Shown in pieces: positions 10,041 through 19,600 of a stretch of 64,000 bases of DNA. Source of the stretch: Actinoplanes octamycinicus (GTDB taxonomy: Bacteria; Actinomycetota; Actinomycetes; Mycobacteriales; Micromonosporaceae); NCBI RefSeq assembly GCF_014205225.1, contig NZ_JACHNB010000001.1:8785501-8849500 (forward strand). Reading direction: 5' to 3'. Position 1 is the stretch's first letter. Each line of letters begins with the position of its first letter. Below the pieces are notes generated by a model. The model did no database searches and was not told the DNA's origin. It saw only the letters and a program-made list of their open reading frames with translations. The position numbers were made by a program, and so were the translations under genes.

Positions 10041-10180
10041 GTTCGCCCCCGTGAAGTTGCCTCGCTTCCTGACAAACCTCTCAGCCCCACTGGTGCGGCG
10101 CGGGCAATTCCGGCATCATTCGCTCACAGATTTGCCGACGTGAGCTGCCTCACGTCGGCCCGGGAGGGCGCGGAGGCGAC

Positions 10181-10294
10181 ATGGCGAACCACATCGGCAC
10201 CGAGGTGTTGGTCGCTGTCCTGGTGATGCTGGCCGCCGGGCTGGGCCTGGCGCTGCTCGCCGCGACACGGGGCGGGTTGCCGCCCCGCCGCTGA
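10181..10294 (+). CDS. Small single-span membrane protein (37 residues)
   Basis: ATG 10181 is preceded by GGAGG with a short spacer. The peptide begins MANHIGTEVLVAVLVML and is one hydrophobic helix (about residues 8-29) followed by a basic tail ending GLPPRR. It ends 22 bp before the exonuclease III gene on the same strand. Small membrane proteins of this kind are easily missed. I cannot tell a function. Confidence 0.5.
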   Translation: MANHIGTEVLVAVLVMLAAGLGLALLAATRGGLPPRR

Positions 10295-10316
10295 CGCCAT
10301 GCGGCAGGCTGGACGG

Positions 10317-11090
10317 ATGCGCTTCGCCACCTGGAACGTCAATTCGGTCAAGGCCCGCCTGCCCCGCCTGCTCGACTGGCTGGAGCACACCGCCCCGGAC
10401 GTGGTCTGCCTGCAGGAGACCAAGGTCGGCGAGGACGCCTTCCCGGCCGCCGAGGTGGCCGAGCTGGGCTATGCGACGGCCGCCCACGGCCAGGGCCGGT
10501 GGAACGGGGTGGCGCTGCTGTCCCGGGTCGGCGTCGAGGAGGTCCGCCGCGGGTTCCCGGGCGAGCCCGGCTACCCCGATCCGGAGGCCCGGGCGATCAG
10601 CGCGGTCTGCGACGGCATCCGGTTCATGTCGGTCTACGTGCCGAACGGCCGCACCCCGGACGACCCGCACTACCTCTACAAGCTGGAGTGGCTGCGGGTG
10701 CTGCGCGACGTGCTCGCCGCCGACCTGGCCACCGGCCCGCTGGTGGTGGCCGGCGACTTCAACGTGGCGCCGACCGACGCGGACGTCTGGGACCCGGCCC
10801 TGTTCGCCGGCTCCACCCACGTCACGCCGCCGGAGCGGGCGGCGATCGCCGCGCTGCGCGATCTCGGGCTCACCGACGTGCCGGCCCGCGCCATGAAGGG
10901 CGACCACCCGTTCACCTATTGGGATTACCGCGCCGGGATGTTCCACCAGAACAAGGGGATGCGGATCGACCACGTCTACGCCAGCGCCGACGTGGCCGCC
11001 GCGGTCACGGACGCGGTGGTGGATCGCGAAGCGCGCAAGGGCAAAGGTCCGTCCGATCACGCCCCGGTGGTGGTCGACATCCGGCGCTGA
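10317..11090 (+). CDS. xthA: Exodeoxyribonuclease III (AP endonuclease family)
   Basis: A 257-residue Mg-dependent nuclease of the exonuclease III/APE1 family, acting on abasic sites and 3' ends in base excision repair. The core motifs are present: FATWNVNSVKARL at the N-terminus, VVCLQETKV with the metal-binding Glu, VAGDFNVAPTDADVW with catalytic Asp and Asn, and the C-terminal GPSDHAPVVVDI with the catalytic Asp-His. I chose ATG 10317 because the family begins M-R/K-F-A-T-W-N; an upstream ATG adds six unrelated residues. Length is normal for the family. Confidence 0.95.
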   Translation: MRFATWNVNSVKARLPRLLDWLEHTAPDVVCLQETKVGEDAFPAAEVAELGYATAAHGQGRWNGVALLSRVGVEEVRRGFPGEPGYPDPEARAISAVCDGIRFMSVYVPNGRTPDDPHYLYKLEWLRVLRDVLAADLATGPLVVAGDFNVAPTDADVWDPALFAGSTHVTPPERAAIAALRDLGLTDVPARAMKGDHPFTYWDYRAGMFHQNKGMRIDHVYASADVAAAVTDAVVDREARKGKGPSDHAPVVVDIRR

Positions 11091-11185
11091 CCGTGCCGGT
11101 CCGGGACCGCGCGATGCCCGATTCCCGGCCAACCCCGTAGGCTGAGGTTGGTTCTGCACGACTCGGCGGGGAGACGGGAGGAACG

Positions 11186-12898
11186 ATGGCTTCGCGAACG
11201 CCGGCCGCTCGCGGCGAGGCGGCGACGCCACCGGTCCAGGTGGCCACGCCGCAGTTACTCCGGGCGGCGCTCGACGCCGCCACCGAGGCGATGCTGCTGT
11301 GCGCCGCCGCGGACGACACCATCCTGCTGGCCAACGCGGCTGCCCAGGCCCTGGTGCCCGGCCTGCGGCCCGGCGAGACCCTGACCGCGGCGCCGCTCCC
11401 GGAGCTGGCCGCGGCCGCGGCGGACGGCGCCGACAGCTTCCGGTCCGAGCACCAGGACCATTTTCTGTACGGGTTGCGCCGCCGCCTCGACGACGACCAC
11501 TACGCGTGGTACCTGCGGGACCGCACCGACGAGCACGAGCGCACCGCGGCGCTGGAGGCCGAGCGGGCCCGGGCCGCGTTCCTGGCCGACGCCGGCCGGC
11601 ACCTGTCCGCCTCGCTGCACCTGCGCCGGGTCCGGCGCACCGTCGCCGAGCTGGCCGCCGCCCACCTGGCCGACGCCGCGGTGGTGATCCTGCCCCCGAT
11701 CAAGCGGCAGAGCTCCTGGACCAGGCTGCTGCCCGGCCACCCGGTGGAGGAGGGCACCCTGCCCGAGCGCAGCCTCACCGAGGTGCCCGGCCTGCGCGAG
11801 GTGATCGACGGCTTCCCGCCGATCCCGAGCCGCTGGCTCGACCCGGGCCAGGCGCCCGGCTGGCTCTTCCCGGCCGCGCTCGGTCCGATCGGCGCGCTGC
11901 TGGTCACCCCGCTGCCCGGCAACGCCGAGCCGGCCGGCGCGCTGATCCTGGCCCGCACCGGCGCACGCGCCGCGTTCAGCGAGCAGGACGAGGCCCTGGT
12001 CCGGGTGTTCGCGATCCGGGCCGGCGCCGCCCTGGCCGCGGCCGGCCTCTACCGCGCCCAGGTGGACACCACCGCGGTGCTGCAGGCCGACCTGCTGCCC
12101 CCGGAGCTGCCCCCGACCGAGGGATTCGAGCTGGCCGGCTCCTACCAGGCGGCGTTCGAGGCGCTGCAGGTCGGCGGCGACTTCTACGAGGTGTTCGGCC
12201 CGTCCGCGGCCGGCTCGGACACGTTGGTCGCGCTCGGCGACGTGTGCGGCACCGGCCCGGAGGCGGCGGTGCTGACCGGCAAGGTGCGCCAGACGCTGCG
12301 CGCGCTGCGCCTGGTGCGGGCCGGGCCGGAGACCATGCTGCGGGTGCTCAACCAGGCCATGCTGGAGTCCAGCCGCAAGCAGCGCTTCGTCACCCTGGTG
12401 GTCGGCTCGATCACCCGGGCCGAGCACGGCCGGGTGCGGATCGAGCTGGTCAGCGGCGGCCACCCGCCGCCGATGGTGCTGCGCGCCGACGGCACGGTCG
12501 AGGAGGTGCCGGTCAGCGGGACGCTGATCGGCGTGATGCCGGAGACGGTCGTGCATCCGGCCACCGTCGAGCTGGCCCCCGGCGAGCTGTGCCTGCTCTA
12601 CAGCGACGGCCTGACCGAGGCGCGCGGCGGGCCGACCGGCCACGACCAGTTCGGCGAGGCCCGGCTCCGGCAGTCGCTGTCCTCGTGTGCCGGGCTGCCC
12701 GGCGCGGTCACCCTGGAGAGGCTGCGTCAGCTGGTCTCCGACTGGGTACATGGAGGCACCACAGACGACATCGCGATGCTGACGGTCCGGGCGCCGGCGC
12801 GACCACCGCTCAGCTTGCGCGGCGGCGGGGCGCCGAACCAGTCTCCTTACCTGGCCGCCACCCGCCGCGCCGACCGGAGGGCCCGCCCGCGCGTATGA
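11186..12898 (+). CDS. PAS/GAF-domain PP2C (SpoIIE-type) phosphatase
   Basis: A 570-residue cytoplasmic signalling protein. A PAS-like domain (about 22-120), a GAF-like domain (about 130-295) and a SpoIIE/RsbU-type PP2C domain (about 310-545) follow in order. The phosphatase part has LQVGGDFYEVF, ALGDVCGTGPEAA and, near the end, GGTTDDIAMLTV, which supply the metal-binding Asp residues. Such enzymes dephosphorylate anti-sigma antagonist (STAS) proteins in partner switching. ATG 11186 follows GGGAGGAACG. Its stop overlaps the start of the B12-binding gene (ATGA), so the two are translationally coupled and probably act together. Confidence 0.92.
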   Translation: MASRTPAARGEAATPPVQVATPQLLRAALDAATEAMLLCAAADDTILLANAAAQALVPGLRPGETLTAAPLPELAAAAADGADSFRSEHQDHFLYGLRRRLDDDHYAWYLRDRTDEHERTAALEAERARAAFLADAGRHLSASLHLRRVRRTVAELAAAHLADAAVVILPPIKRQSSWTRLLPGHPVEEGTLPERSLTEVPGLREVIDGFPPIPSRWLDPGQAPGWLFPAALGPIGALLVTPLPGNAEPAGALILARTGARAAFSEQDEALVRVFAIRAGAALAAAGLYRAQVDTTAVLQADLLPPELPPTEGFELAGSYQAAFEALQVGGDFYEVFGPSAAGSDTLVALGDVCGTGPEAAVLTGKVRQTLRALRLVRAGPETMLRVLNQAMLESSRKQRFVTLVVGSITRAEHGRVRIELVSGGHPPPMVLRADGTVEEVPVSGTLIGVMPETVVHPATVELAPGELCLLYSDGLTEARGGPTGHDQFGEARLRQSLSSCAGLPGAVTLERLRQLVSDWVHGGTTDDIAMLTVRAPARPPLSLRGGGAPNQSPYLAATRRADRRARPRV

Positions 12899-13935
12899 TC
12901 ACCAGCCACTCGTCCCGCGCCCTCGACGACCCCGGCCTCTACCAGGAATACCTCGACCTGGTCGGGGACGGCGACGAGTTCGGCGCCACCGAGATCGCCC
13001 GGTCACTGCTCGACGACGGCGTCCCGGCCCAGCGGATCATGGTCGATCTGATCGGCGGCACCCAGGCCCGGGTCGGCGAGCTGTGGGCGGCGAACGAGTG
13101 GTCGGTGGCCCGCGAGCACGCCGCGACGGCGGTCAACGAGCGGGTGCTGGCCGCGCTCACCGTCGGCCGGAACACCCCGCCCCGGCGCGGCCGGATCACC
13201 CTGGCCTGCGTGGACGGCGAGTGGCACGGGCTGCCCGCACGGATCCTGGCCGAGCTGCTGCGGATGGACGGCTGGCGGGTCGACTTCCTCGGCGCCAGCG
13301 TCCCCGGCCCGCACCTGATCACCCACCTGCACCAGACCGGCCCGGACGCGGTCGCGCTGAGCTGCATGATCCCGACCCGGCTGCCGCGCGCCCACGCCGC
13401 GATCACCGCCTGCCGGGCGGCCGGCGTCCCGGTCATCGCCGGTGGCCGGGGCATGGGTCCCGGCGGCCGCTACGCCGAGCGGCTCGGCGCCGACGCCTGG
13501 GCCGGCACCGCCGAGGAGGCGGTGATCCGGCTGGCCACCGACTGGCCGCCGCCGCTGCCCCCGGAGTTCCCCACCGAGTTCCTGGGCGACGAGGAGTACA
13601 CCCACCTGGTCCGCTCCCGGCCCCAGCTGATCGAGACCGCGATGCAGCGGCTGGCCGCGGCCTACCCGGCGGTGCACCACTACAACGAGCAGCAGCGCGA
13701 GGCCACCCTGGAGGACTTCGGCCACATCGCCGACTTCCTGGCCGCCTCGCTCTACATCAACGAGCCCCAGGTCTTCCGCGACTTCACCACGTGGACCGCG
13801 GGCGTCCTGACCGCCCGCAAGGTCCCGGTCGCCGCCCTCCGCACCGGCCTGCGCCTGGTCCGCGACCAGCTGATCGACTTCCCCACCGCCATCGCCACCC
13901 TGGACCTGGCGATCGCCGACCTCCCCCAGTCCTGA
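12895..13935 (+). CDS. B12-binding sensor protein with CarH-type Wx9EH motif
   Basis: A 346-residue protein with a helical B12-cap domain (about 15-95), a Rossmann B12-binding domain (about 99-215) and an extra helical C-terminal domain (about 230-346). W64 and E74-H75 make the Wx9EH motif that marks adenosylcobalamin light receptors of the CarH type. His111 in GEWHGLP is at the lower-ligand position, but the usual Gly of DxHxxG is not conserved. There is no MerR DNA-binding domain, so output must go through another protein, presumably the coupled phosphatase it overlaps by 4 bp. The light-sensing role is inference. Confidence 0.85.
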   Translation: MITSHSSRALDDPGLYQEYLDLVGDGDEFGATEIARSLLDDGVPAQRIMVDLIGGTQARVGELWAANEWSVAREHAATAVNERVLAALTVGRNTPPRRGRITLACVDGEWHGLPARILAELLRMDGWRVDFLGASVPGPHLITHLHQTGPDAVALSCMIPTRLPRAHAAITACRAAGVPVIAGGRGMGPGGRYAERLGADAWAGTAEEAVIRLATDWPPPLPPEFPTEFLGDEEYTHLVRSRPQLIETAMQRLAAAYPAVHHYNEQQREATLEDFGHIADFLAASLYINEPQVFRDFTTWTAGVLTARKVPVAALRTGLRLVRDQLIDFPTAIATLDLAIADLPQS

Positions 13936-14000
13936 CCCGGTCACGTCCAGCGCCAGCCGCGACGCCCGTCACTGCCCACCGTCCCACCCGCGGCCCCCGT

Positions 14001-14323
14001 CCCCGGCTGGCCCTCCCGGGTGTCTCAACCTCCCTGAAACACCCATGAGAAGCAGCCGGCCCACGGTCCCGGCTGGCCCTCACGGGTGTCTCAACCTCCC
14101 TGAAACACCCGCGAGAGGCAGCCGGCCCACGGTCCCGGCTGGCCCTCACGGGTGTCTCAACCTCCCTGAAACACCCATGAGAAGCAGCCGGCCCCCGGTC
14201 CCGGCTGGCCCTCACGGGTGTCTCAACCTCCCTGAAACACCCATGAGAAGCAGCCGGCCCCCGGTCCCGGCTGGCCCTCACGGGTGTCTCAACCTCCCTG
14301 AAACACCCGTGAGAGGCAGCCGG
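14001..14323. repeat. Five tandem 66-bp palindromic repeats (palindrome family, locus 2)
   Basis: GTGTCTCAACCTCCCTGAAAC recurs with starts at 14020, 14086, 14152, 14218 and 14284, an exact 66-bp period. Each unit is an imperfect inverted repeat: arms with CCGGCTGG and CACGGGTGTCTCA around a 7-nt loop ACCTCCC. The region 13936-14629 has no convincing gene; open frames here arise because 66 is a multiple of 3. Confidence 0.95.
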
Positions 14324-14463
14324 GACCGTGGGCGGCGGCCGCGGCCGGGACCAGCCGCGGCGTGGGCTGGTTCGCCACCGTGGATCATCGCCATTCGGAT
14401 GATCCAGGATGTGTCCCGCGGCCCCCTGTGCTGGGCGCGCTTGCCGGCGTACCGTGCTGAGGC

Positions 14464-14499
14464 CACGCGGCCACCGGGCGGGCCCCCGGTGGCCGCGTG
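14464..14499. terminator. Strong GC hairpin, possible bidirectional terminator
   Basis: Arms 14464-14478 and 14485-14499 are perfect 15-bp complements around a 6-nt loop. It lies 130 bp beyond the stop of the 80-residue minus-strand gene. No T-run follows on either side, so a terminator function is only likely. Confidence 0.5.
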
Positions 14500-14629
14500 T
14501 TCACCAGACGCACCTCACGGAATCCGCCGTGGACCCGCACGGTGCGGATCGCCGCGACGCGAGGCGGGCGGCGCGGGACCACCCGGCTCGCGGCCGCTTG
14601 TGCCGCGGCCGGGGCCGCGGCGGGGTCGG

Positions 14630-14872
14630 TCAGCTGCGGCGGAAGACGTAGCTGCGTCCGCCGGAGGCGCCGGCGGCGCGGCTGGCTCGGGCGCGGTCGG
14701 ACCGCTCCCGGGCTGCCTGCCGGGTGTCACGGGCGCCGTGGTGGGCCACCTCGGCGCTGCCGCCCTGATCGTCGCTGGTGCCGGTCTTCGGCACGCGGCC
14801 GAGAGCCGCGGCGAGGTCCCGGCGGGCGAGGTCGTCCTGGTCGAGATGCACCGAGAAAGATTGCGCAGGCAT
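14630..14872 (-). CDS. Small hydrophilic protein of unknown function (80 residues)
   Basis: The ATG at 14872 is preceded by a strong AGGAGGT site with 6-nt spacing, the best evidence that this is real. The protein starts MPAQSFSVHLDQDDLARRDL. The middle and C-terminal parts are rich in Arg, Ala and Ser and end SYVFRRS. There is no signal peptide, membrane segment or known domain. The ribosome site GGAGGTAGCGATATG is nearly identical to the one inside the 3' end of the histidine kinase gene near 22760. Function unknown. Confidence 0.6.
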   Translation of the reverse strand: MPAQSFSVHLDQDDLARRDLAAALGRVPKTGTSDDQGGSAEVAHHGARDTRQAARERSDRARASRAAGASGGRSYVFRRS

Positions 14873-15422
14873 ATCGCTACCTCCTGGAAGGTCGAGTCCG
14901 GTGCCCGGTTCGGGGGCGGGCGGGAAGGCCGGCGATCGATGCCGCGGGGAGGTTGCCGGGATCGGAGACGCCACCGGAGCCATACCGGAGGAAGTCGCAT
15001 CCGAGCGCGGAACCCGATCGGCGATCGAAGGTCAGCGCGGAAGGCGACCTGCGCGGGCTCGACCGAGCGCATTCACCATCGGACACGGAGACCGGGGATG
15101 CTAGGGAGCCGGTGGCGCGGGCGCCTGGGATGCGATCACAGCATGCGGCCAACCTATGCGGCATGCTCGGGTGACGCCACCGATTATTCGGCGACTCCGG
15201 TATGAGGTGGTCGCGGCGGTTCTGGGCGTACCGAAAATGGGAAACCGCGCCATAAAGCGGACCGCGACCGCGACAGCGGACCGACCGCGACAGCGGACCG
15301 TGACCGCAACAGCGAACCGACCGAAACAGCGGACCGCGACCGGGACGGAGCAGCGAACAGGGCCACGGGGACGGCGAAGCGGGCCGGCTGCACCGCCGGC
15401 CCGCTTCCAGGGACGAGAGACC
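14873..15422. other. Gene-poor interval with degenerate short repeats
   Basis: No convincing gene in these 550 bp. From about 15250 to 15360 the sequence is a degenerate tandem of short blocks such as GACCGCGACAGCGGACC. The rest contains nothing I recognise apart from the hairpin at 15376-15407. Confidence 0.55.
15376..15407 (-). terminator. Hairpin terminator downstream of LamG protein gene
   Basis: Perfect 13-bp arms (15376-15388, 15395-15407) with a 6-nt loop lie 16 bp beyond the stop of the LamG-domain gene. There is no T-run, as is common in actinobacterial terminators. Confidence 0.6.
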
Positions 15423-16154
15423 TCAGCCGAGCTGGATGTAAACGTCGTCGAGCTGGCCGTGGTACATGTCGCTGGAGGCGCCGAAGTTCGGGCCGCCGAT
15501 GCGCAGCGGCATGGCGTTGTCGACCGACAGGGTGGCCGGGATCGTGGCGCGGGTGCCGGGGACGCCGTCGACCGAGATCGACAGGTTGGTGCCGTTGCGC
15601 TCACAGACGATCTTGTGCCAGTTGCCGTCGGCGATCGGGCGGGCCGAGGTCGCGGCGAAGGACTCGGTGCTGCCCTTGCCGGTCATCGCGCACTGGGCGC
15701 GGCCGATCTTGCCGGTCAGCTGCAGCTTCCAGACGCTGTCCGCGCCGGCCAGGCCCTTCTGCATGATGTTGGCCTTGCCGCGCAGCTGGGCCGCGGTCAC
15801 CCGGACGCTGGCCGCCCACCGGAAGGTGCGGGTTCCGGGGTTCAGGTCGACGTCGTTCGGGGCTTCCAGCAGGGCGCGCCCGCAGGTGCCGGTGGTCGGG
15901 CACACGGCCGGGAAGGCGGCGTAGCGGCCGGCGCCCTCCGTGTTGATCGCGACGGTGCCGTTGTCGGCGCCGCGGACGGTGAGGCTGGAGCCTCGGCCGG
16001 ACAGGTCGGAGATCTTGCCGGCGGTCGCGCCGCCGTCGAAGTTGTAGCGTGCCACCAGGGTCGGCGGCGGGTCCACCACGGGCGCGGCGGCCGCGGGGGC
16101 GGCCATGGCCGGGACCGTCAGGAGAACCAGGGTGGAGAGCTTGAACATCTTCAT
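15423..16154 (-). CDS. Secreted LamG/concanavalin-A-like domain protein
   Basis: A 243-residue exported protein. Residues 1-25 form a signal peptide with a hydrophobic core and an Ala-rich cleavage region. The rest is one jelly-roll of the laminin-G type: LVARYNFDGG at its start, DGNWHKIVCERNG and LSISVDGVPG in the middle, and QLDDVYIQL at the end, a pattern typical of LamG_3 proteins in actinobacteria. Four Cys residues may form disulfides. Such domains usually bind carbohydrate or protein outside the cell. Target unknown. Confidence 0.85.
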   Translation of the reverse strand: MKMFKLSTLVLLTVPAMAAPAAAAPVVDPPPTLVARYNFDGGATAGKISDLSGRGSSLTVRGADNGTVAINTEGAGRYAAFPAVCPTTGTCGRALLEAPNDVDLNPGTRTFRWAASVRVTAAQLRGKANIMQKGLAGADSVWKLQLTGKIGRAQCAMTGKGSTESFAATSARPIADGNWHKIVCERNGTNLSISVDGVPGTRATIPATLSVDNAMPLRIGGPNFGASSDMYHGQLDDVYIQLG

Positions 16155-16221
16155 GCCCCAGAAGATGCCCGATAATGCCGGTTTGGGGGGTAATAAACCC
16201 GACTATGTAGATCGTACGGGG

Positions 16222-16581
16222 TCAGAGAAGTCCCGCGGACTCCGCGATCAGGCAGACCCCGACCAGGCGCAGCAGCGGCCAGCCGGCGGTGGCCCAGCCC
16301 GCGACCGTGGTCGGCGCGAAGCCCGGCTCGGGCAGCGGGCGGCCGGTCCGGACCGCGGCGGCGGCGATGCTGCGCGCGTACGCCGCCAGCCCCTCCGCGT
16401 CGATCGCCCGGCCGGCGCCGAGCAGCGCCTCCCGGACGGCGGCGGCGTGCTGGTCGACGCGGGCCAGCAGACCCGGCTCGGCGAACGCGGCGGCCAGGCC
16501 GTCGACCCCCACGCGGGCCATCATCTCGTCGAGGTAGGAGTCGGCGGTAACGGCGGCGAAGGCGATGCTCTCGTTCGTCAT
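16222..16581 (-). CDS. Small actinobacterial conserved protein (DUF6401-like)
   Basis: A 119-residue, Ala-rich, mainly helical protein. The order YLDEMMARVGVDGLAAA, then LLARVDQHAAAVREALL and C-terminal WPLLRLVGVCLIAESAGLL, resembles small proteins grouped as DUF6401 in actinomycetes; I recall this family only loosely. The hydrophobic C-terminus could be a membrane anchor or a buried helix. It lies just upstream of the LamG gene on the same strand, 67 bp away, and may share its transcript. Function unknown. Confidence 0.6.
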   Translation of the reverse strand: MTNESIAFAAVTADSYLDEMMARVGVDGLAAAFAEPGLLARVDQHAAAVREALLGAGRAIDAEGLAAYARSIAAAAVRTGRPLPEPGFAPTTVAGWATAGWPLLRLVGVCLIAESAGLL

Positions 16582-16663
16582 GCAGGAGAATCTGCCAGGT
16601 GCCGCCCGGTCCCGACAGGGGCGTGACCGAACGGCACCAGAGCCGCACCAAGCTGCAACCGGG

Positions 16664-19600
16664 CTACAGCGGCAGCGCGTCCATCGCCTTGAATATCCGC
16701 TTGTCAGAGACCGGGTAGGCGGTGCCCAGGGTCTGCGCGAAGAAGTTGATCCGCAGCTCCTCGATCATCCAGCGGATCTCCCGCAGCCCGTCCGCGGCCG
16801 GGCTGTCCGGAGGCGCCTCCGCTGTCAGCTCGCGGTACTCCGCCTCGATCTCCTGAATCTGGGTGATCAGCTGGCGGTCCCGCCCGGCCGAGCCGCCCAG
16901 CCGGTCCAGCCGGTAGCTGATCCCGCGCAGGTAACGCGGCATGTGGTGCAGCTGCTTCCACCCGGTCTCGGTCACGAAACCCGGGTAGATCAGGCCCTTG
17001 AGCTGCTGCCGGATGTCGGTGAGCGCGGGCAGCAGCATCGGGTCCTTGAACTGGCGCACCCGCTGGTCCACGTCGTACGCCGTGGCCAGCACCGCCTGCA
17101 CCTGGGTGACCACGTTGGCCACCGCGTCGACCAGGTCCTCGCGGACCGTGTCGCGCAGCGAGGCGAACTCCACCGACGACCAGACCGGCCCGCCCGCGTC
17201 GGCGACCAGCTTGTCCACCGCCGCGCCCGCGCAGTCGTCGAGCAGCTCGGCGACCGACCGGTACGGGTTGGCCCGGGACAGCTCCAGCTTCGCCCGGTTG
17301 TCCAGCCGCCCCTGCAGGAACCGGGCGGCCGGCGGCAGCGTGAGCAGCAGCAGCCGCCGGGTCCCGGCCCGCATCGCGATCCGCTGCTCGGCCTCGGTCT
17401 CGAACACCTTCACGCCGACGCTGGCGCCCTCGTCGACCAGGGCCGGCCAGACGTTGACCTGGTAGCCGCCGCGGACCTGGGCGACCCGGTGCGGGATCGC
17501 CCCGAAGTCGTTCGTGGTGATCCCGGTGCGCTCCAGGTCGCCGGCCGCCCGGGAGATGGTGGCCTGCACCTTGGGCTGCAACTCGCGGCGCAGCACCTCC
17601 AGGTCACGCCCCTCGGCGACCACCTCGCCGGCCTCGTTGACGATCCGGAAGTTCATCCGCAGGTGGTCCGGCACCTGGTCGGGCCGCCAGGCGTCGCGCG
17701 GCACGATGGTGCCGGTGAGCCGGCGCAGCTCGTTGCCGATCGCGTCGGGCAGCGGGCCGCGGCGGGCCGGGACCCGGTCGAGGACCGCCTCGGCCCAGTC
17801 CGGGACCGGGACGAAGCTGGTGCGCATCGCCTTGGGCAGGGCGCGGATCAGGGCGATCACCACGTCCTTGCGGAAGCCGGGCACCGACCAGCCGAAGTCC
17901 TCCGCGTCCACCTTGTTGATCAGGTCGAGCGGGAGCTGGACGGTGACGCCGTCGGCGTGCTTGCCGGGCTCGAATTCGTACCGCAGCGGAAGCTTCACCC
18001 CGGCCGCCAGCCAGGCGTCGGGGAAGGCGTTCGGATCGACGGAGTCCCGGCCGGCGTTGACCAGCTCATCCCGGGTAAACGTCAATAAATCCGGATTCGT
18101 CCGGCGCTCGTGCTTCCACCAGCCGTCGAAATGCCGCGACGAGACGACCTCCGCCGGAATCTTCGCGTCATAGAGCGAGAAGACCGTCTCGTCGTCAACC
18201 GCGATGTCCCGCCGTCGTGCCCGGTTCTCCAGATCGGTGATCTGGCGCAACAGCCGCCGGTTCGCCTCGAAGAACTTGTGGTGCGTCTCCCAGTCCCCCT
18301 CCACCAGGGCGTGCCTGATGAACAGCTCCCGGGACACCTCCGGATCGACCTTGCTGTAGCCCACCCGGCGCCGCGGCACGATCGGCAACCCGTAGAGGGT
18401 GACTTTCTCGAAGGCCATCACGGCGCCCAGCTTGCGATCCCAGTGCGGCTCGCTGTAGGAGCGTTTCACCAGGTGCGGAGCGAGTTTCTCGGCCCACTCG
18501 GGCTCGATCCGGGCGTTCACCCGGGCCCACAGCCGGCTCGTCTCGACCAGCTCGGCGGACATCACCCAGCGCGGCTGCCGCTTGAACAGCGCCGAGCCCG
18601 GGAAGATCGCGAACTTGGCGCCGCGCGCCCCCAGATATTCGCGCTTGTCGGTGTCCTTGAGCCCGATGTGGCTGAGCAGACCGGCCAGGAGGGCGGTGTG
18701 CACCGGTTGCGGCGCGACGCCGGCTTCCCAGTCCTCCTTCAAAGTCAGCTTGAGGGTACGGACGACCTGCTTCAGCTGCGTGTAGATGTCCTGCCACTCC
18801 CGCACCCGCAGGTAGTTCAGGAACTCCGAGCGGCACAGCCGACGGAACTGGTTGCCGGACAGCTCGTGCTGTTTCTCCCGCAGGTAGCGCCACAGGTTGA
18901 GGTAGGTGAAGAAGTCCGATTCCTTGTCGACGAACCGGGCGTGTTTCTCGTCGGCCTGCTGCTGCTTGTCGGCCGGCCGCTCGCGCGGGTCCTGGATCGA
19001 CAGCGCGGCGGCGATCACCATCACCTCGGCGAGGCAGTCCTGCTTGTCCGCCTCGATCACCATCCGGGCCAGCCGCGGGTCGACCGGCAGCTGGGCGAGC
19101 TGGCGGCCGAGCGGGGTGAGCTTGCCCTGGTCCAGCGCGCCGAGCTCCTCGAGGAGCTTGATGCCGTCGGTGATGTTGCGCCGGTCCGGCGGGTCGATGA
19201 ACGGGAACTTGGGCAGGTCGCCGAGCCCCAGGTTGGTCATCTGCAGGATGACCGAGGCGAGGTTGGTCCGCAGGATCTCCGGCTCGGTGAACTCCGGCCG
19301 GCCGTCGAAGTCCTCCTCCGAGTAGAGCCGGATGCAGATGCCGTCCGAGGTGCGGCCGCAGCGGCCCTTGCGCTGGTTCGCGCTGGCCTGGGAGACCGGC
19401 TCGATGGGCAGCCGCTGCACCTTGAGCCGATGCGAGTACCGGCTGATCCGGGCGGTGCCCGGGTCGATCACGTAGCGGATGCCGGGCACGGTCAGCGAGG
19501 TCTCGGCGACGTTGGTGGCCAGCACGATCCGCCGGCCGGCGTGCCGCTCGAAGACCTTGTGCTGCTCGGCGGCGCTCAGCCGGCCGTAGAGCGGGACCAC

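Noticed and set aside
7134..10226. A 1030-codon open frame overlapping the GGDEF-EAL gene
   Set aside because: It is the +2 shadow of a GC-rich gene: Arg/Ala/Gly/Pro-rich, no domain, and it runs through the opposite-strand acetyltransferase-like gene.
14045..15205. Long plus-strand frame with 22-residue repeats
   Set aside because: Artefact of the 66-bp array; it continues through non-coding DNA antisense to the 80-residue gene.
15250..15360. Possible structured RNA in the short GACCGCGACAGCGG repeats
   Set aside because: Degenerate, simple-sequence-like, with no clear stems beyond the terminator next to it.
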